A stretch of 64,000 nt of DNA, taken from the NCBI RefSeq assembly GCF_027853245.1, contig NZ_JAPTZM010000003.1; one strand, given 5' to 3'. Every line of letters begins with the position of its first letter. The first letter of the stretch is position 1. The position numbers and the translations under genes were made by a program. The DNA is from Atlantibacter subterraneus. GTDB lineage: Bacteria > Pseudomonadota > Gammaproteobacteria > Enterobacterales > Enterobacteriaceae. Below are positions 1-7,631 of the stretch, in pieces. The notes under the pieces are model-generated. The model did no database searches. It worked only from the letters and a program-made list of their open reading frames with translations, and was not told the DNA's origin.

Positions 1-480
1 ATCATCATTATGCTGACGGTGGCAGGTGGGGCCATGCTAAGCATCCAGGCCGCTATCAACGGCCAATTGGGCAGTAAAGTTGGCGTTTTTCGCAGCGCAT
101 TTCTGACGTTTTCCGTGGGTGCGCTGATTACCGCCTTGCTTATCTTCTTCTTCGAGCCGAAACAGACGGTTACGCTACTGGATGTGCCAAAATGGCAACT
201 CCTTGGTGCCTTATGTGGCGTACCTTATATCGTCATCATGGTCATTGCCGTGCAGCGTATTGGTACCGCCGTCGCGACAGTGGCCGTGATCTTCGGACAG
301 CTCGCCATGAGTATGCTGATCGATCATTTCGGCTGGCTGGGCAACGACGCCATTGCGTTCTCCTTCACCCGCCTGGGTGCGGTGATTTGCCTCGGGATCG
401 CGCTGTGCTTTATCTACGCCAGTAATCGTAAACCCTCTTCGTTACCAGAAAAAACCGGCAAGCCATATCTGGAGCATTGA
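1..480 (+). CDS. YdcZ/DMT-family small membrane protein, 5' end outside window
   Basis: The reading frame is open to the left edge (three isoleucine codons precede the first ATG at 10), so the start probably lies outside the window. About 159 residues are visible, with four or five hydrophobic segments and the N-terminal pattern 'GGAMLSIQAAINGQLG' typical of YdcZ (DUF606), a half-size relative of the drug/metabolite transporter superfamily. These proteins sit in the inner membrane and are often found in pairs; their substrates are mostly unknown. The C-terminus is short and polar. Family assignment is by recognition of the pattern; no substrate can be inferred. Confidence 0.75.
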   Translation: MIIMLTVAGGAMLSIQAAINGQLGSKVGVFRSAFLTFSVGALITALLIFFFEPKQTVTLLDVPKWQLLGALCGVPYIVIMVIAVQRIGTAVATVAVIFGQLAMSMLIDHFGWLGNDAIAFSFTRLGAVICLGIALCFIYASNRKPSSLPEKTGKPYLEH

Positions 481-718
481 GTGTTCTTTAACCCTGTTGG
501 CTTAATGAGTTTAGCGAGGCGGGGTTAATTTCTTGCGAAGCGGATTCCGGCTCCTGACGCCTGTTCTGTCCATTCATTTTTTTCCCGCCATACTACCGGC
601 ATTCTCCATCATAAATTTACCTTTAAGACGCTGGTTCATTGTTGATGTGATGTTTTTAATAGCCCCCTCTGCTAAATTTAACAGGAGTTAATAAGTGTTA
701 TTAAAAGAGGTGATAGCG

Positions 719-967
719 ATGGGTTCTTCAACCAAACAGACCATTAGCGCGCAAATTCCGGTGGAACTCGCTACTGCCGTTGAGCAGCTGGCACTTGAAC
801 TGGATCGGTCAAAAAGCTGGATTATCAAAGAAGCGCTTACTGCCATGCTGGCTGAAAGGGAGCGTCGGCATCAGAGCATTCAGGCGGGACTGGATGATGT
901 TACTGAGGGCAAAGTGATTAGCCACGCAGAGATGATGAATTTTGCCAGTCAGTTGAAGAAAGAGTAA
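719..967 (+). CDS. Ribbon-helix-helix (CopG-type) antitoxin
   Basis: This small protein of 82 residues is probably the DNA-binding antitoxin of a type II pair. The N-terminal segment 'TKQTISAQIPVELATAVEQL' has the beta-strand-helix-helix look of CopG/MetJ repressors, and the charged C-terminal half would wrap the toxin. The ATG at 719 is preceded by AAGAGG eight bases upstream; an in-frame GTG at 695 has AGGAG seven bases upstream and would add eight residues, so the start is uncertain. It lies three bases before the ParE-like toxin gene, which indicates one operon. Such antitoxins normally repress their own promoter, here somewhere within 481-718. Confidence 0.8.
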   Translation: MGSSTKQTISAQIPVELATAVEQLALELDRSKSWIIKEALTAMLAERERRHQSIQAGLDDVTEGKVISHAEMMNFASQLKKE

Positions 968-970
968 TCA

Positions 971-1246
971 ATGGAAATTTACTGGACGCATAAAGCTCAG
1001 GATGATCTGGCGCGGATTTATCGGTTTGCCCTTCAATATAGCCGCCAGCATGCAACAGAAGTCGTAGACCGGTTAATCGCTTCAAGCGCTGACCTTACCC
1101 AACATCCAGCAATCGGCATCCAGCAAACGCGCTATCTTCCCAGGGAAGTCAGGAAGGTCTTGTTTGATGATTATGAAATTCATTATGAAATTGTGGAGAA
1201 CGATATTTTTGTACTCGATCTCTGGAGCACCAGAGAGGACAGGTAA
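971..1246 (+). CDS. ParE/RelE-family toxin
   Basis: The protein has 91 residues and the compact RelE/ParE fold signature: 'WTHKAQDDLARIYRF' at the N-terminus, a central 'HPAIGIQQTRYLPREVRKVLFDDYEIHYEI' region (only part conserved between families) and a C-terminal 'LDLWSTRED' strand. Toxins of this superfamily either poison DNA gyrase (ParE) or cleave ribosome-bound mRNA (RelE). The 'LPREVRKVL..YEIHYEI' pattern is closer to ParE, but the target cannot be decided from sequence alone. It follows the antitoxin gene by three bases and is convergent with the LysR gene. No obvious truncation is seen. Confidence 0.8.
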   Translation: MEIYWTHKAQDDLARIYRFALQYSRQHATEVVDRLIASSADLTQHPAIGIQQTRYLPREVRKVLFDDYEIHYEIVENDIFVLDLWSTREDR

Positions 1247-1306
1247 ATAATCATACTTTTTTCGCCTGGTAGAATAGACCGTCACCCGAACCTCTCTTCG
1301 TCACCT

Positions 1307-2233
1307 TTACTGTACCGCCTCACTTCTTAACCAGTTCTGCAACAGCACGCCATCCGGCGTCATATCGCTGTCTTTACGCACGCACAGGTAATAATCCCGG
1401 CCATCATCAATCGCGTGCTCAAATATCTTCACCAGCTCGCCACTTTTCAGATACTGCGCGATCAACGGCTCGCGCATCAGCGCACAGCCCAGGCCCGCCT
1501 GCACGCCTGCCAGCGTCAGCAAACCATCTTCAAACAGCGGTCCGGCAGAGCGGGGAGGGCGCTTAACGCCCTGCTGCACAAACCACTGGCCCCAGGTGGT
1601 GCGTTCTTCATCATGCAGCAGCGGCATTTGCAGCAGCTGATCCGGCGTATCGATATGGCCGTGCAGGCGTAAAAAATCGCGGCTGCATACCGGCACCATC
1701 CGCCCGGAGATCAATTTTTCACTCTGGTAGCCCGCCCACTGACCGTTGCCAAAGCGGATCGACATATCCGACGCGTCGCTCAGGTAGTTGCGATGGTTGG
1801 CGTACACCACGTTAATTTCGGTTTGCGGATTGGCGCGCATAAATGCCGGAAGGCGTGGAATAAACCAGCCCATGCCGAACAGCGGGATCAGGCTAATCGT
1901 CACCTGGCGGGTTAACGCCTGATCCACCAGATGCTCCGTGGCCTGGCGCAGCACGTTAAACGCCGCGCGGATCGAACGGTAATATTCGCGCCCCTGCTGG
2001 CTGAGGATCAGCCTGCGCCCCTGACGTTCGGTGAGCGGCATTTGCAGATAGCCCTCCAGCACTTTCAACTGGTGGCTCACGGCGGAAGGCGAAATTGCCA
2101 GCTCCTGCGCCGCCAGGGTAACGCTGCCCAGCCGGGCGATGGCTTCAAACGCGCGTACTGCCCGCAGCGGCGGATCGTTAGCGAGCCGGCTGTCGGCATA
2201 ATCAGGCAGCAGAGACTGTTCTGTTTTATTCAT
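1307..2233 (-). CDS. LysR-family regulator, probable activator of the adjacent importer/hydrolase operon
   Basis: A 308-residue LysR-type regulator. The helix-turn-helix lies at about residues 25-85 ('AFEAIARLGSVTLAAQELAISPSAVSHQLKVLE', split by the usual turn), in the style of the GcvA group; a substrate-binding-like domain fills the rest. It is transcribed away from the seven-gene operon starting near 2405, with about 170 bp between them, the classic arrangement for a LysR activator and its target. The inferred role is sensing the substrate imported by the operon or a breakdown product of it. The N-terminal extension of about 20 residues before the HTH is longer than usual, so a downstream start is possible. 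Confidence 0.85.
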   Translation of the reverse strand: MNKTEQSLLPDYADSRLANDPPLRAVRAFEAIARLGSVTLAAQELAISPSAVSHQLKVLEGYLQMPLTERQGRRLILSQQGREYYRSIRAAFNVLRQATEHLVDQALTRQVTISLIPLFGMGWFIPRLPAFMRANPQTEINVVYANHRNYLSDASDMSIRFGNGQWAGYQSEKLISGRMVPVCSRDFLRLHGHIDTPDQLLQMPLLHDEERTTWGQWFVQQGVKRPPRSAGPLFEDGLLTLAGVQAGLGCALMREPLIAQYLKSGELVKIFEHAIDDGRDYYLCVRKDSDMTPDGVLLQNWLRSEAVQ

Positions 2234-2367
2234 ATATTGATTTCTTTAGGGTAATTCGCCCATGTCGTGTGTTGCGCATTGTCTTGTAAATCATTCACAT
2301 AAAACAAGTTCGAAAAAACATAAGAAATAATATATGCGTATTTTACAATTTAATTCACTTATTAGAT

Positions 2368-2400
2368 GTTACCCGCTGAAAGAGCAATTTGTCGGGTAAC
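2368..2400. promoter_or_regulatory. 8-bp inverted repeat in the operon leader
   Basis: GTTACCCG (2368-2375) and CGGGTAAC (2393-2400) are perfect reverse complements separated by 17 bases. The repeat lies between the divergent LysR gene and the first permease gene, ending five bases before a TTG that is the likely permease start. It could be a LysR-type operator, or an RNA hairpin affecting translation initiation. Its presence argues against the ATG at 2366 being the true start of the permease. Confidence 0.5.
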
Positions 2401-2404
2401 CACG

Positions 2405-3355
2405 TTGGACACACTCATACAACAACTGATCAATGGCGTGATGCTGGGCAGCATCTACGCGCTGATCGCGCTCGGCTATACCATGGTGTATGGCATTTTG
2501 CGCATTATTAACTTTGCACATGGCGATATTTTGATGGTCGGCGCGTTAACCACGCTGTCGGCGCTTAACGTACTTAACAGCCATTTTCCCGCGATGCCGC
2601 AGCTGCTTCAGCTCGGTTTCGCGCTGGTCATTGCCATGGCGGTCTGCGCCCTGCTGGCGATGGCGGTGGAGCGCTTCGCCTATCGCCGCCTGCGCAACGC
2701 ACCGCGTCTGGCACCGCTGATTTCCGGGATCGGCGTTTCGGTGCTGCTGCAAACCGTGGCGATGATTATCTGGAGCCGCAACCCGCTGATGTTCCCGCAA
2801 ATCCTGCCGATGGACCCGATTACCGTCACCGCTGGCAGCGAGGCGCACCCGCCCGCGATTATCACCGTGACCGGCATCGTCACCGTGGTACTGGCGCTGG
2901 TGGTGATGGTCGGCCTGTGGCTGTTGGTGGAATACACCCGCCTGGGTCGCGGAATGCGCGCCGTGGCGGAAAACCCGCGCGTCGCCACCCTGATGGGCGT
3001 TAACCCCAACGCGATTATTACCCTGACTTTCGCCATCGGCGGCGTGTTTGCCGCGCTGGCAGGCGTGATGATGGCCAGCAATTACGGCAACGCCAGCTTC
3101 TCGATGGGCTTCCTGCCGGGCATCAAAGCCTTTACCGCGGCGGTTCTCGGCGGCATCGGCAATATTCGCGGCGCGATGATCGGCGGCATTCTGCTGGGGA
3201 TTATCGAATCCCTCGGCGCGGGCTACCTGGGTGAACTGACTAACGGCGTGTTCGGCAGTAACTATCAGGACGTGTTCGCCTTCATGGTGCTGATTCTGGT
3301 GCTGGTGTTCCGTCCGGCAGGATTACTTGGCGAGCGCGTGGCGCACAGGGCGTAG
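2405..3355 (+). CDS. LivH-type ABC transporter permease
   Basis: First inner-membrane permease of a branched-chain-amino-acid-type (HAAT) ABC importer. It has about eight hydrophobic segments, and the N-terminus 'LINGVMLGSIYALIALGYTM' is characteristic of LivH. The glycine-rich 'FTAAVLGGIGNIRGAMIGG' loop near the C-terminus is the family's contact to the ATPase. I chose the TTG at 2405 because family members start at 'MDTLIQQLING'; an ATG at 2366 would add 13 untypical residues and run through an inverted repeat. It heads an operon with LivM-, LivG-, LivF- and binding-protein-like genes plus two hydrolases, so the substrate is probably not a simple branched-chain amino acid. Confidence 0.88.
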   Translation: MDTLIQQLINGVMLGSIYALIALGYTMVYGILRIINFAHGDILMVGALTTLSALNVLNSHFPAMPQLLQLGFALVIAMAVCALLAMAVERFAYRRLRNAPRLAPLISGIGVSVLLQTVAMIIWSRNPLMFPQILPMDPITVTAGSEAHPPAIITVTGIVTVVLALVVMVGLWLLVEYTRLGRGMRAVAENPRVATLMGVNPNAIITLTFAIGGVFAALAGVMMASNYGNASFSMGFLPGIKAFTAAVLGGIGNIRGAMIGGILLGIIESLGAGYLGELTNGVFGSNYQDVFAFMVLILVLVFRPAGLLGERVAHRA

Positions 3356-3363
3356 GGGAAAAC

Positions 3364-4470
3364 ATGACAACTGCACAACTTCAGGCACCTGCCGTTCCTC
3401 GCCGTTTCTGGTCCGGCATGACGCTGTTTATTCTCGCGCTGCTGATTGCCCCGGTGGTCGCCAGCCAGCTTGGCGGCAACTACTGGGTGCGCGTTATCGA
3501 CTTCGCGCTGCTCTACATCATGCTGGCGCTCGGGCTGAATATCGTGGTCGGCTATACCGGCCTGCTGGATATGGGCTTTATCGCCTTTTACGCCGTGGGC
3601 GCGTATCTGGCGGCGCTGCTGGCCTCGCCGCATCTGCTGGAGGTGTTCCCGGTGCTGGCGGCGTGGTTCCCGGACGGGCTGCACACCTCGTACTTATTGA
3701 TTATCCCGATTGCCGCACTGGTCGCGGCGGTGTGCGGCATTCTGCTTGGCGCACCGACCCTGAAACTGCGCGGCGACTATCTGGCGATTGTCACCCTCGG
3801 CTTTGGGGAAATCATCCGCATCCTGATGCGCAACCTCGATCGCCCGGTCAACATCACCAACGGCGCAAAAGGCATTACCGGCGTCGATACCCTGAACCTG
3901 TTCGGCCTGAAATTCAGCGGCGTCTACCACTGGTTTGGCGTGAAGGTTCCGGCGCTGTGGCTGTGGTACTACCTGCTGATGCTGGTGATTGTCGGCATTA
4001 TTTTCGTCTGCCTGCGACTCCAGCATTCGCGCATTGGCCGCGCCTGGCACGCCATTCGTGAAGACGAGGACGTGGCCCGCGCCATGGGCATCAACGTACG
4101 TAACTACAAGCTGCTGGCCTTCGCCATGGGCGCATCGTTTGGCGGCGTGGCGGGGGCGCTGTTTGGCGCGTTCCAGGGTTTTGTTTCCCCGGAATCTTTC
4201 ACCCTTCAGGAATCCATCGCGGTACTGGCGATGGTGGTGCTGGGCGGCATGGGCCATATCCCCGGCGTGATCCTCGGCGCGGTGCTGCTGACCGCGCTGC
4301 CGGAAATCCTGCGCAGCCAGGCGGCACCGGTGCAGCAGGCGCTGTTCGGCACGGTGCTGATCGACCCGGAAATCCTGCGCCAGCTGTTCTACGGCCTGGC
4401 GCTGGTGGGCGTGATGCTGGTGCGTCCGTCCGGCATCTGGCCGGTGCGCCACAAGGAGATAAAAGCATGA
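3364..4470 (+). CDS. LivM-type ABC transporter permease
   Basis: Second permease of the HAAT importer, 368 residues. The motif 'LNIVVGYTGLLDMGFIAFYAVGAYLAALL' (about residues 58-86), 'LRGDYLAIVTLGFGEIIRIL' and the C-terminal 'VLGGMGHIPGVILGAVLLTALPEILR' are textbook LivM features. The ATG at 3364 has an AGGGGAA ribosome-binding site and follows the LivH-like stop by eight bases. It overlaps the next gene by four bases (ATGA). It would form the membrane channel as a heterodimer with the LivH-like subunit. Confidence 0.92.
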   Translation: MTTAQLQAPAVPRRFWSGMTLFILALLIAPVVASQLGGNYWVRVIDFALLYIMLALGLNIVVGYTGLLDMGFIAFYAVGAYLAALLASPHLLEVFPVLAAWFPDGLHTSYLLIIPIAALVAAVCGILLGAPTLKLRGDYLAIVTLGFGEIIRILMRNLDRPVNITNGAKGITGVDTLNLFGLKFSGVYHWFGVKVPALWLWYYLLMLVIVGIIFVCLRLQHSRIGRAWHAIREDEDVARAMGINVRNYKLLAFAMGASFGGVAGALFGAFQGFVSPESFTLQESIAVLAMVVLGGMGHIPGVILGAVLLTALPEILRSQAAPVQQALFGTVLIDPEILRQLFYGLALVGVMLVRPSGIWPVRHKEIKA

Positions 4471-5234
4471 GCCTGTTAACCGTGCGCAATATGTCTAAAC
4501 GCTTTGGCGGCCTGACGGCGGTGGATAACGTCTCCCTGACGATTAACGCCGGAGAGATCTACGGCCTGATTGGCCCGAACGGGGCAGGCAAAACTACCTG
4601 CTTTAACCTGATCACCGGGCTGTATCCGGCGGATTCCGGCGAGTTTCTGATTGCCGATAAGCCCTATACCCCAAAGCACATCGAAAAGGTCACGGCGGCG
4701 GGTATCGCCCGCACCTTCCAGAACGTGCGGCTGTTTAACGAAATGTCGGTACTGGAAAACGTAATGGTGGGCCGCCATGTGCGCACCCGCAACGGCTTAT
4801 GGGCGGCGCTGTCGCGCCATAAGCGCGCCCGCGCTGAAGAAGCCGATACCCGCGAACAGGCGTGGCGCTGGCTGGAATATACCGGCATCGCTAAATTCGC
4901 CCACTATCGCGCCTGCGACCTGGCCTACGGTCACCAGCGTCGGCTGGAAATCGCCCGCGCGCTGGCGACCGATCCGCTGCTGCTGGCGCTGGATGAACCC
5001 GCCGCCGGGATGAACGCGGTAGAAAAATCGGCCCTCGGCGAGCTGCTGATGCGCATCCGCGACGACGGTAAAACCCTGCTGATTATTGAACATGACGTGA
5101 AGCTGGTGATGGGCATCTGCGATCGTCTTACCGTGCTGGATTACGGCAAAACCCTGGCCAGCGGCACGCCGGATACCGTGCGCCGCGACCCGGCGGTGAT
5201 CGCCGCATGGCTTGGAGGCAACGCCCATGTCTGA
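4467..5234 (+). CDS. LivG-type ABC transporter ATP-binding protein
   Basis: ATPase subunit of the importer, 255 residues. Walker A is 'GPNGAGKTT' at about residues 37-45, the signature region is 'LAYGHQRRLEIARALA', and Walker B is 'LLLALDEPAAGMN', followed by 'LLIIEHDVKLVMGICDR'. These are the LivG-subfamily forms, with the usual 'YGHQRRLE' variant of the signature. It is translationally coupled to the LivM-like gene and overlaps the LivF-like gene by eight bases. It works as a heterodimer with the LivF-like ATPase. Confidence 0.92.
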   Translation: MSLLTVRNMSKRFGGLTAVDNVSLTINAGEIYGLIGPNGAGKTTCFNLITGLYPADSGEFLIADKPYTPKHIEKVTAAGIARTFQNVRLFNEMSVLENVMVGRHVRTRNGLWAALSRHKRARAEEADTREQAWRWLEYTGIAKFAHYRACDLAYGHQRRLEIARALATDPLLLALDEPAAGMNAVEKSALGELLMRIRDDGKTLLIIEHDVKLVMGICDRLTVLDYGKTLASGTPDTVRRDPAVIAAWLGGNAHV

Positions 5235-5946
5235 GTTATTAACCGTTGAACGCCTGGACGTGCATTACGGCGGCATTCAGGCGGTGCGCGACGTCTCATT
5301 CAGCCTGAAAGAGGGCGAGCAGGCCACGCTGATTGGTGCCAACGGTGCGGGGAAAAGCTCCACCGTGCGCGCCATCACCGGGCTGGAAACCTTTGGCGGC
5401 GAGATTGCCTTTAACGGCCAGCCGGTGCGCAAGCGCAAAGCCGAAACGCTGCTGCGCGACGGGCTGGTGATGGTGCCGGAAGGGCGCGGCATTTTCGCCC
5501 GCATGACGGTGCTGGAAAACCTCCAGATGGGGGCCTGGCTGCGCCGCGACGCGGCAACGGTCAGGCAGGAATTGAACCAGATATTCGAGCGCTTTCAGCG
5601 CCTTGGCGAACGCCAGAACCAGCTTGCCGGGCTGCTGTCCGGTGGCGAACAGCAGCTACTGGCGCTCAACCGCGCGCTGCTCAGCCGCCCGCGCCTGCTG
5701 ATCCTCGATGAGCCGTCGATGGGCCTGGCCCCGAAGATGGTTGAAAACATTTTTGAGGTGATCGCCGGGCTGCGCCATCAGGGCGTGGCGCTGCTGCTGA
5801 TTGAGCAAAACGCCCGGCTGGCGCTGGAGGTGACCGACCGCGCGTGGGTAATGGACAGCGGCAGCATCGTCCACCAGGGCGACTCGCAGGCCATGCTGGA
5901 CGATGACCAGATTGCACAGATTTATTTGGGCGATATGCCCGTTTAA
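5227..5946 (+). CDS. LivF-type ABC transporter ATP-binding protein
   Basis: Second ATPase, 239 residues. Walker A 'GANGAGKSS', signature 'LSGGEQQLLALNRALL' and Walker B 'LLILDEPSMGLAP' are intact, followed by 'LLLIEQNARLALEVTDRAWV', which is diagnostic for LivF. The ATG at 5227 is preceded by GGAGG nine bases upstream; an in-frame TTG at 5212 would add five residues but lacks a site of its own. Together with the LivG-like protein it drives import. Confidence 0.92.
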   Translation: MSELLTVERLDVHYGGIQAVRDVSFSLKEGEQATLIGANGAGKSSTVRAITGLETFGGEIAFNGQPVRKRKAETLLRDGLVMVPEGRGIFARMTVLENLQMGAWLRRDAATVRQELNQIFERFQRLGERQNQLAGLLSGGEQQLLALNRALLSRPRLLILDEPSMGLAPKMVENIFEVIAGLRHQGVALLLIEQNARLALEVTDRAWVMDSGSIVHQGDSQAMLDDDQIAQIYLGDMPV

Positions 5947-5973
5947 CACACCAACCAACACCAGGGAAAAACA

Positions 5974-7131
5974 ATGAAAACAGCAACAATCCGTGCGCTC
6001 AGCGCCGCCATTCTGCTCAGCGGTTTTGCCACAACCGGCGCGTGGGCCGCCGACAGCGAAACCGTGGTTATCGGCCTGGCAGGCCCGCTGACCGGTCCAT
6101 CCGCCCGTATCGGCAAGGATCTGGAAAACGGCGCGCAGCTGGCGATCGATGACGTTAACAAGCAGCACCTGACCATCGGCGGCAAAGCGGTGACCTTCAA
6201 ACTGCAATCCGAAGACGACCAGTCCGACCCGCGTACCGCCGTCGCGGTGGCGCAGCGTCTGGTGGACAGCGGCGTTGCGGGCGTGGTGGGCCACTGGAAC
6301 ACCGGTACCAGCATTCCGGCGGCGCGCGTGTATCACGATGCGGGCATCGCCCAGGTGGCCCCGGTCGCTACCGGACACGCCTATACCAAACAGGGTTTCG
6401 ACACCAGCTTCCGCGTGATGGGCCACGACGATGACGGCGGTCAGTACGCCGGTAAATACGCCGTTGAAACCCTGAAGGCGAAACGCATCGCGGTGATCGA
6501 CGACCGTACCGCGTTTGGCCAGGGTCTGGCGGATGAGTTCATCAAATCACTGGAAGCCCAGGGCGTTAAAATCGTTGACCGCCAGTATGTTGACGACAAA
6601 ACCGTGGACTTCAGCGCCGTGTTGACCGCCATCCGCAGCAAAAACGCTGATCTGATCTTCTTCGGCGGCGTGGACAGCCAGGCGGCACCGCTGGCGCGCC
6701 GTATCAAGCAATTGGGCATGAACGCCACGCTGATGGGCGCGGGCGGCTTCGTCAGCCAGACCTTCCTGCAACTGGCCCAGAAAGAGGGCGAGGGCGTGGT
6801 GGCGCTGGAGCCGGGCCTGCCGGTGGACCAGATGCCGGGCGGCAAAGCCTTCGAACAGGCGTACCAGTCGCGCTGGCACAGCCATATCGAACTGCACGCG
6901 CCGTTCGCCTATGACGCGACCCGGGTGCTGGTGGCGGCGATGCAGAAAGCCGACTCCGTGGATCCGGCGGAATACCTGCCCGCGCTGCGCGCCATCAGCT
7001 ATTCCGGCGTCACCGGCCAGATCGCCTTTGACGCGCAGGGCAACCTGAAATCCCCGTCATTTACCGTTTACAAAGTGGTCGACGGCAAATGGCAGCCGCA
7101 AACCGTACTGGGCGGCGCAAACGCGAAGTAA
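5974..7131 (+). CDS. Periplasmic substrate-binding protein of the HAAT importer
   Basis: A 385-residue type I periplasmic binding protein. Residues 1-25 form a signal peptide with cleavage after 'GAWA'. The mature protein begins 'ADSETVVIGLAGPLTGPSAR', the Leu/Ile/Val-binding-protein pattern, and continues with two Rossmann-like lobes ('AGVVGHWNTGTSIPAA', 'RIAVIDDRTAFGQGLADEF'). Ligand specificity cannot be read off, but the operon context (thiazoline-ring hydrolase and carbamoylase next door) suggests a cyclic amino acid such as 2-amino-thiazoline-4-carboxylate. It lies 27 bases after the LivF-like gene. Confidence 0.9.
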   Translation: MKTATIRALSAAILLSGFATTGAWAADSETVVIGLAGPLTGPSARIGKDLENGAQLAIDDVNKQHLTIGGKAVTFKLQSEDDQSDPRTAVAVAQRLVDSGVAGVVGHWNTGTSIPAARVYHDAGIAQVAPVATGHAYTKQGFDTSFRVMGHDDDGGQYAGKYAVETLKAKRIAVIDDRTAFGQGLADEFIKSLEAQGVKIVDRQYVDDKTVDFSAVLTAIRSKNADLIFFGGVDSQAAPLARRIKQLGMNATLMGAGGFVSQTFLQLAQKEGEGVVALEPGLPVDQMPGGKAFEQAYQSRWHSHIELHAPFAYDATRVLVAAMQKADSVDPAEYLPALRAISYSGVTGQIAFDAQGNLKSPSFTVYKVVDGKWQPQTVLGGANAK

Positions 7132-7148
7132 CGCAGTGAGGCAATGTG

Positions 7149-7631
7149 ATGAGTGATAATAATGAGCTGGGCATTCTCGCCCGCCGCAAAATTGAAGCAG
7201 AAATTATTAAGCCGATTTATGAAATCCTGGTGCGCGAGATAGGGAAAGCCCGCGCCCAGGCGGTAATTGGCGAAGCCATTGAGCAGGCCGCCATTAACGC
7301 CGGGAAAGAGTTTGCCGCTAAAGAACCTAACGGCGCGGACGTGAAGAGCTTTATCGCCCTGCAATACCTGTGGGAGAAAGATAACGCCCTGGACGTTAAA
7401 GTCATCGACGCCGACGACCAGCAGTACAACTACAACGTCACCCGCTGCCGGTATGCCGAGATGTACCACGAGATGGGGCTTGGCGAGATCGGCCATCTGC
7501 TCTCCTGCGCTCGCGATGAGAAATTCATCGTCGGCTACGCGCCGGATGTCGAGCTGACCCGCACCTCCACCATTATGCAGGGCGGCTCGTGCTGCGATTT
7601 CCGCTACCGCAGCACTAAGGACAAGGCATGA
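7149..7631 (+). CDS. L-2-amino-thiazoline-4-carboxylate hydrolase family protein
   Basis: A 160-residue soluble protein that I assign to the L-2-amino-thiazoline-4-carboxylic acid (ATC) hydrolase family. The C-terminal block 'IMQGGSCCDFRYR' and the 'RCRYAEMYHEMGLGEIGHLLSC' region (positions about 99-120) are the features that prompted this. The known family enzyme opens the thiazoline ring of L-ATC to give N-carbamoyl-L-cysteine, or S-carbamoyl-cysteine, in pseudomonad cysteine production. The next gene, a carbamoylase overlapping by four bases, would complete conversion to L-cysteine, carbon dioxide and ammonia. The ATG at 7149 is favoured over a GTG at 7146 by the GAGG at 7138. The exact substrate is inferred. 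Confidence 0.8.
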   Translation: MSDNNELGILARRKIEAEIIKPIYEILVREIGKARAQAVIGEAIEQAAINAGKEFAAKEPNGADVKSFIALQYLWEKDNALDVKVIDADDQQYNYNVTRCRYAEMYHEMGLGEIGHLLSCARDEKFIVGYAPDVELTRTSTIMQGGSCCDFRYRSTKDKA

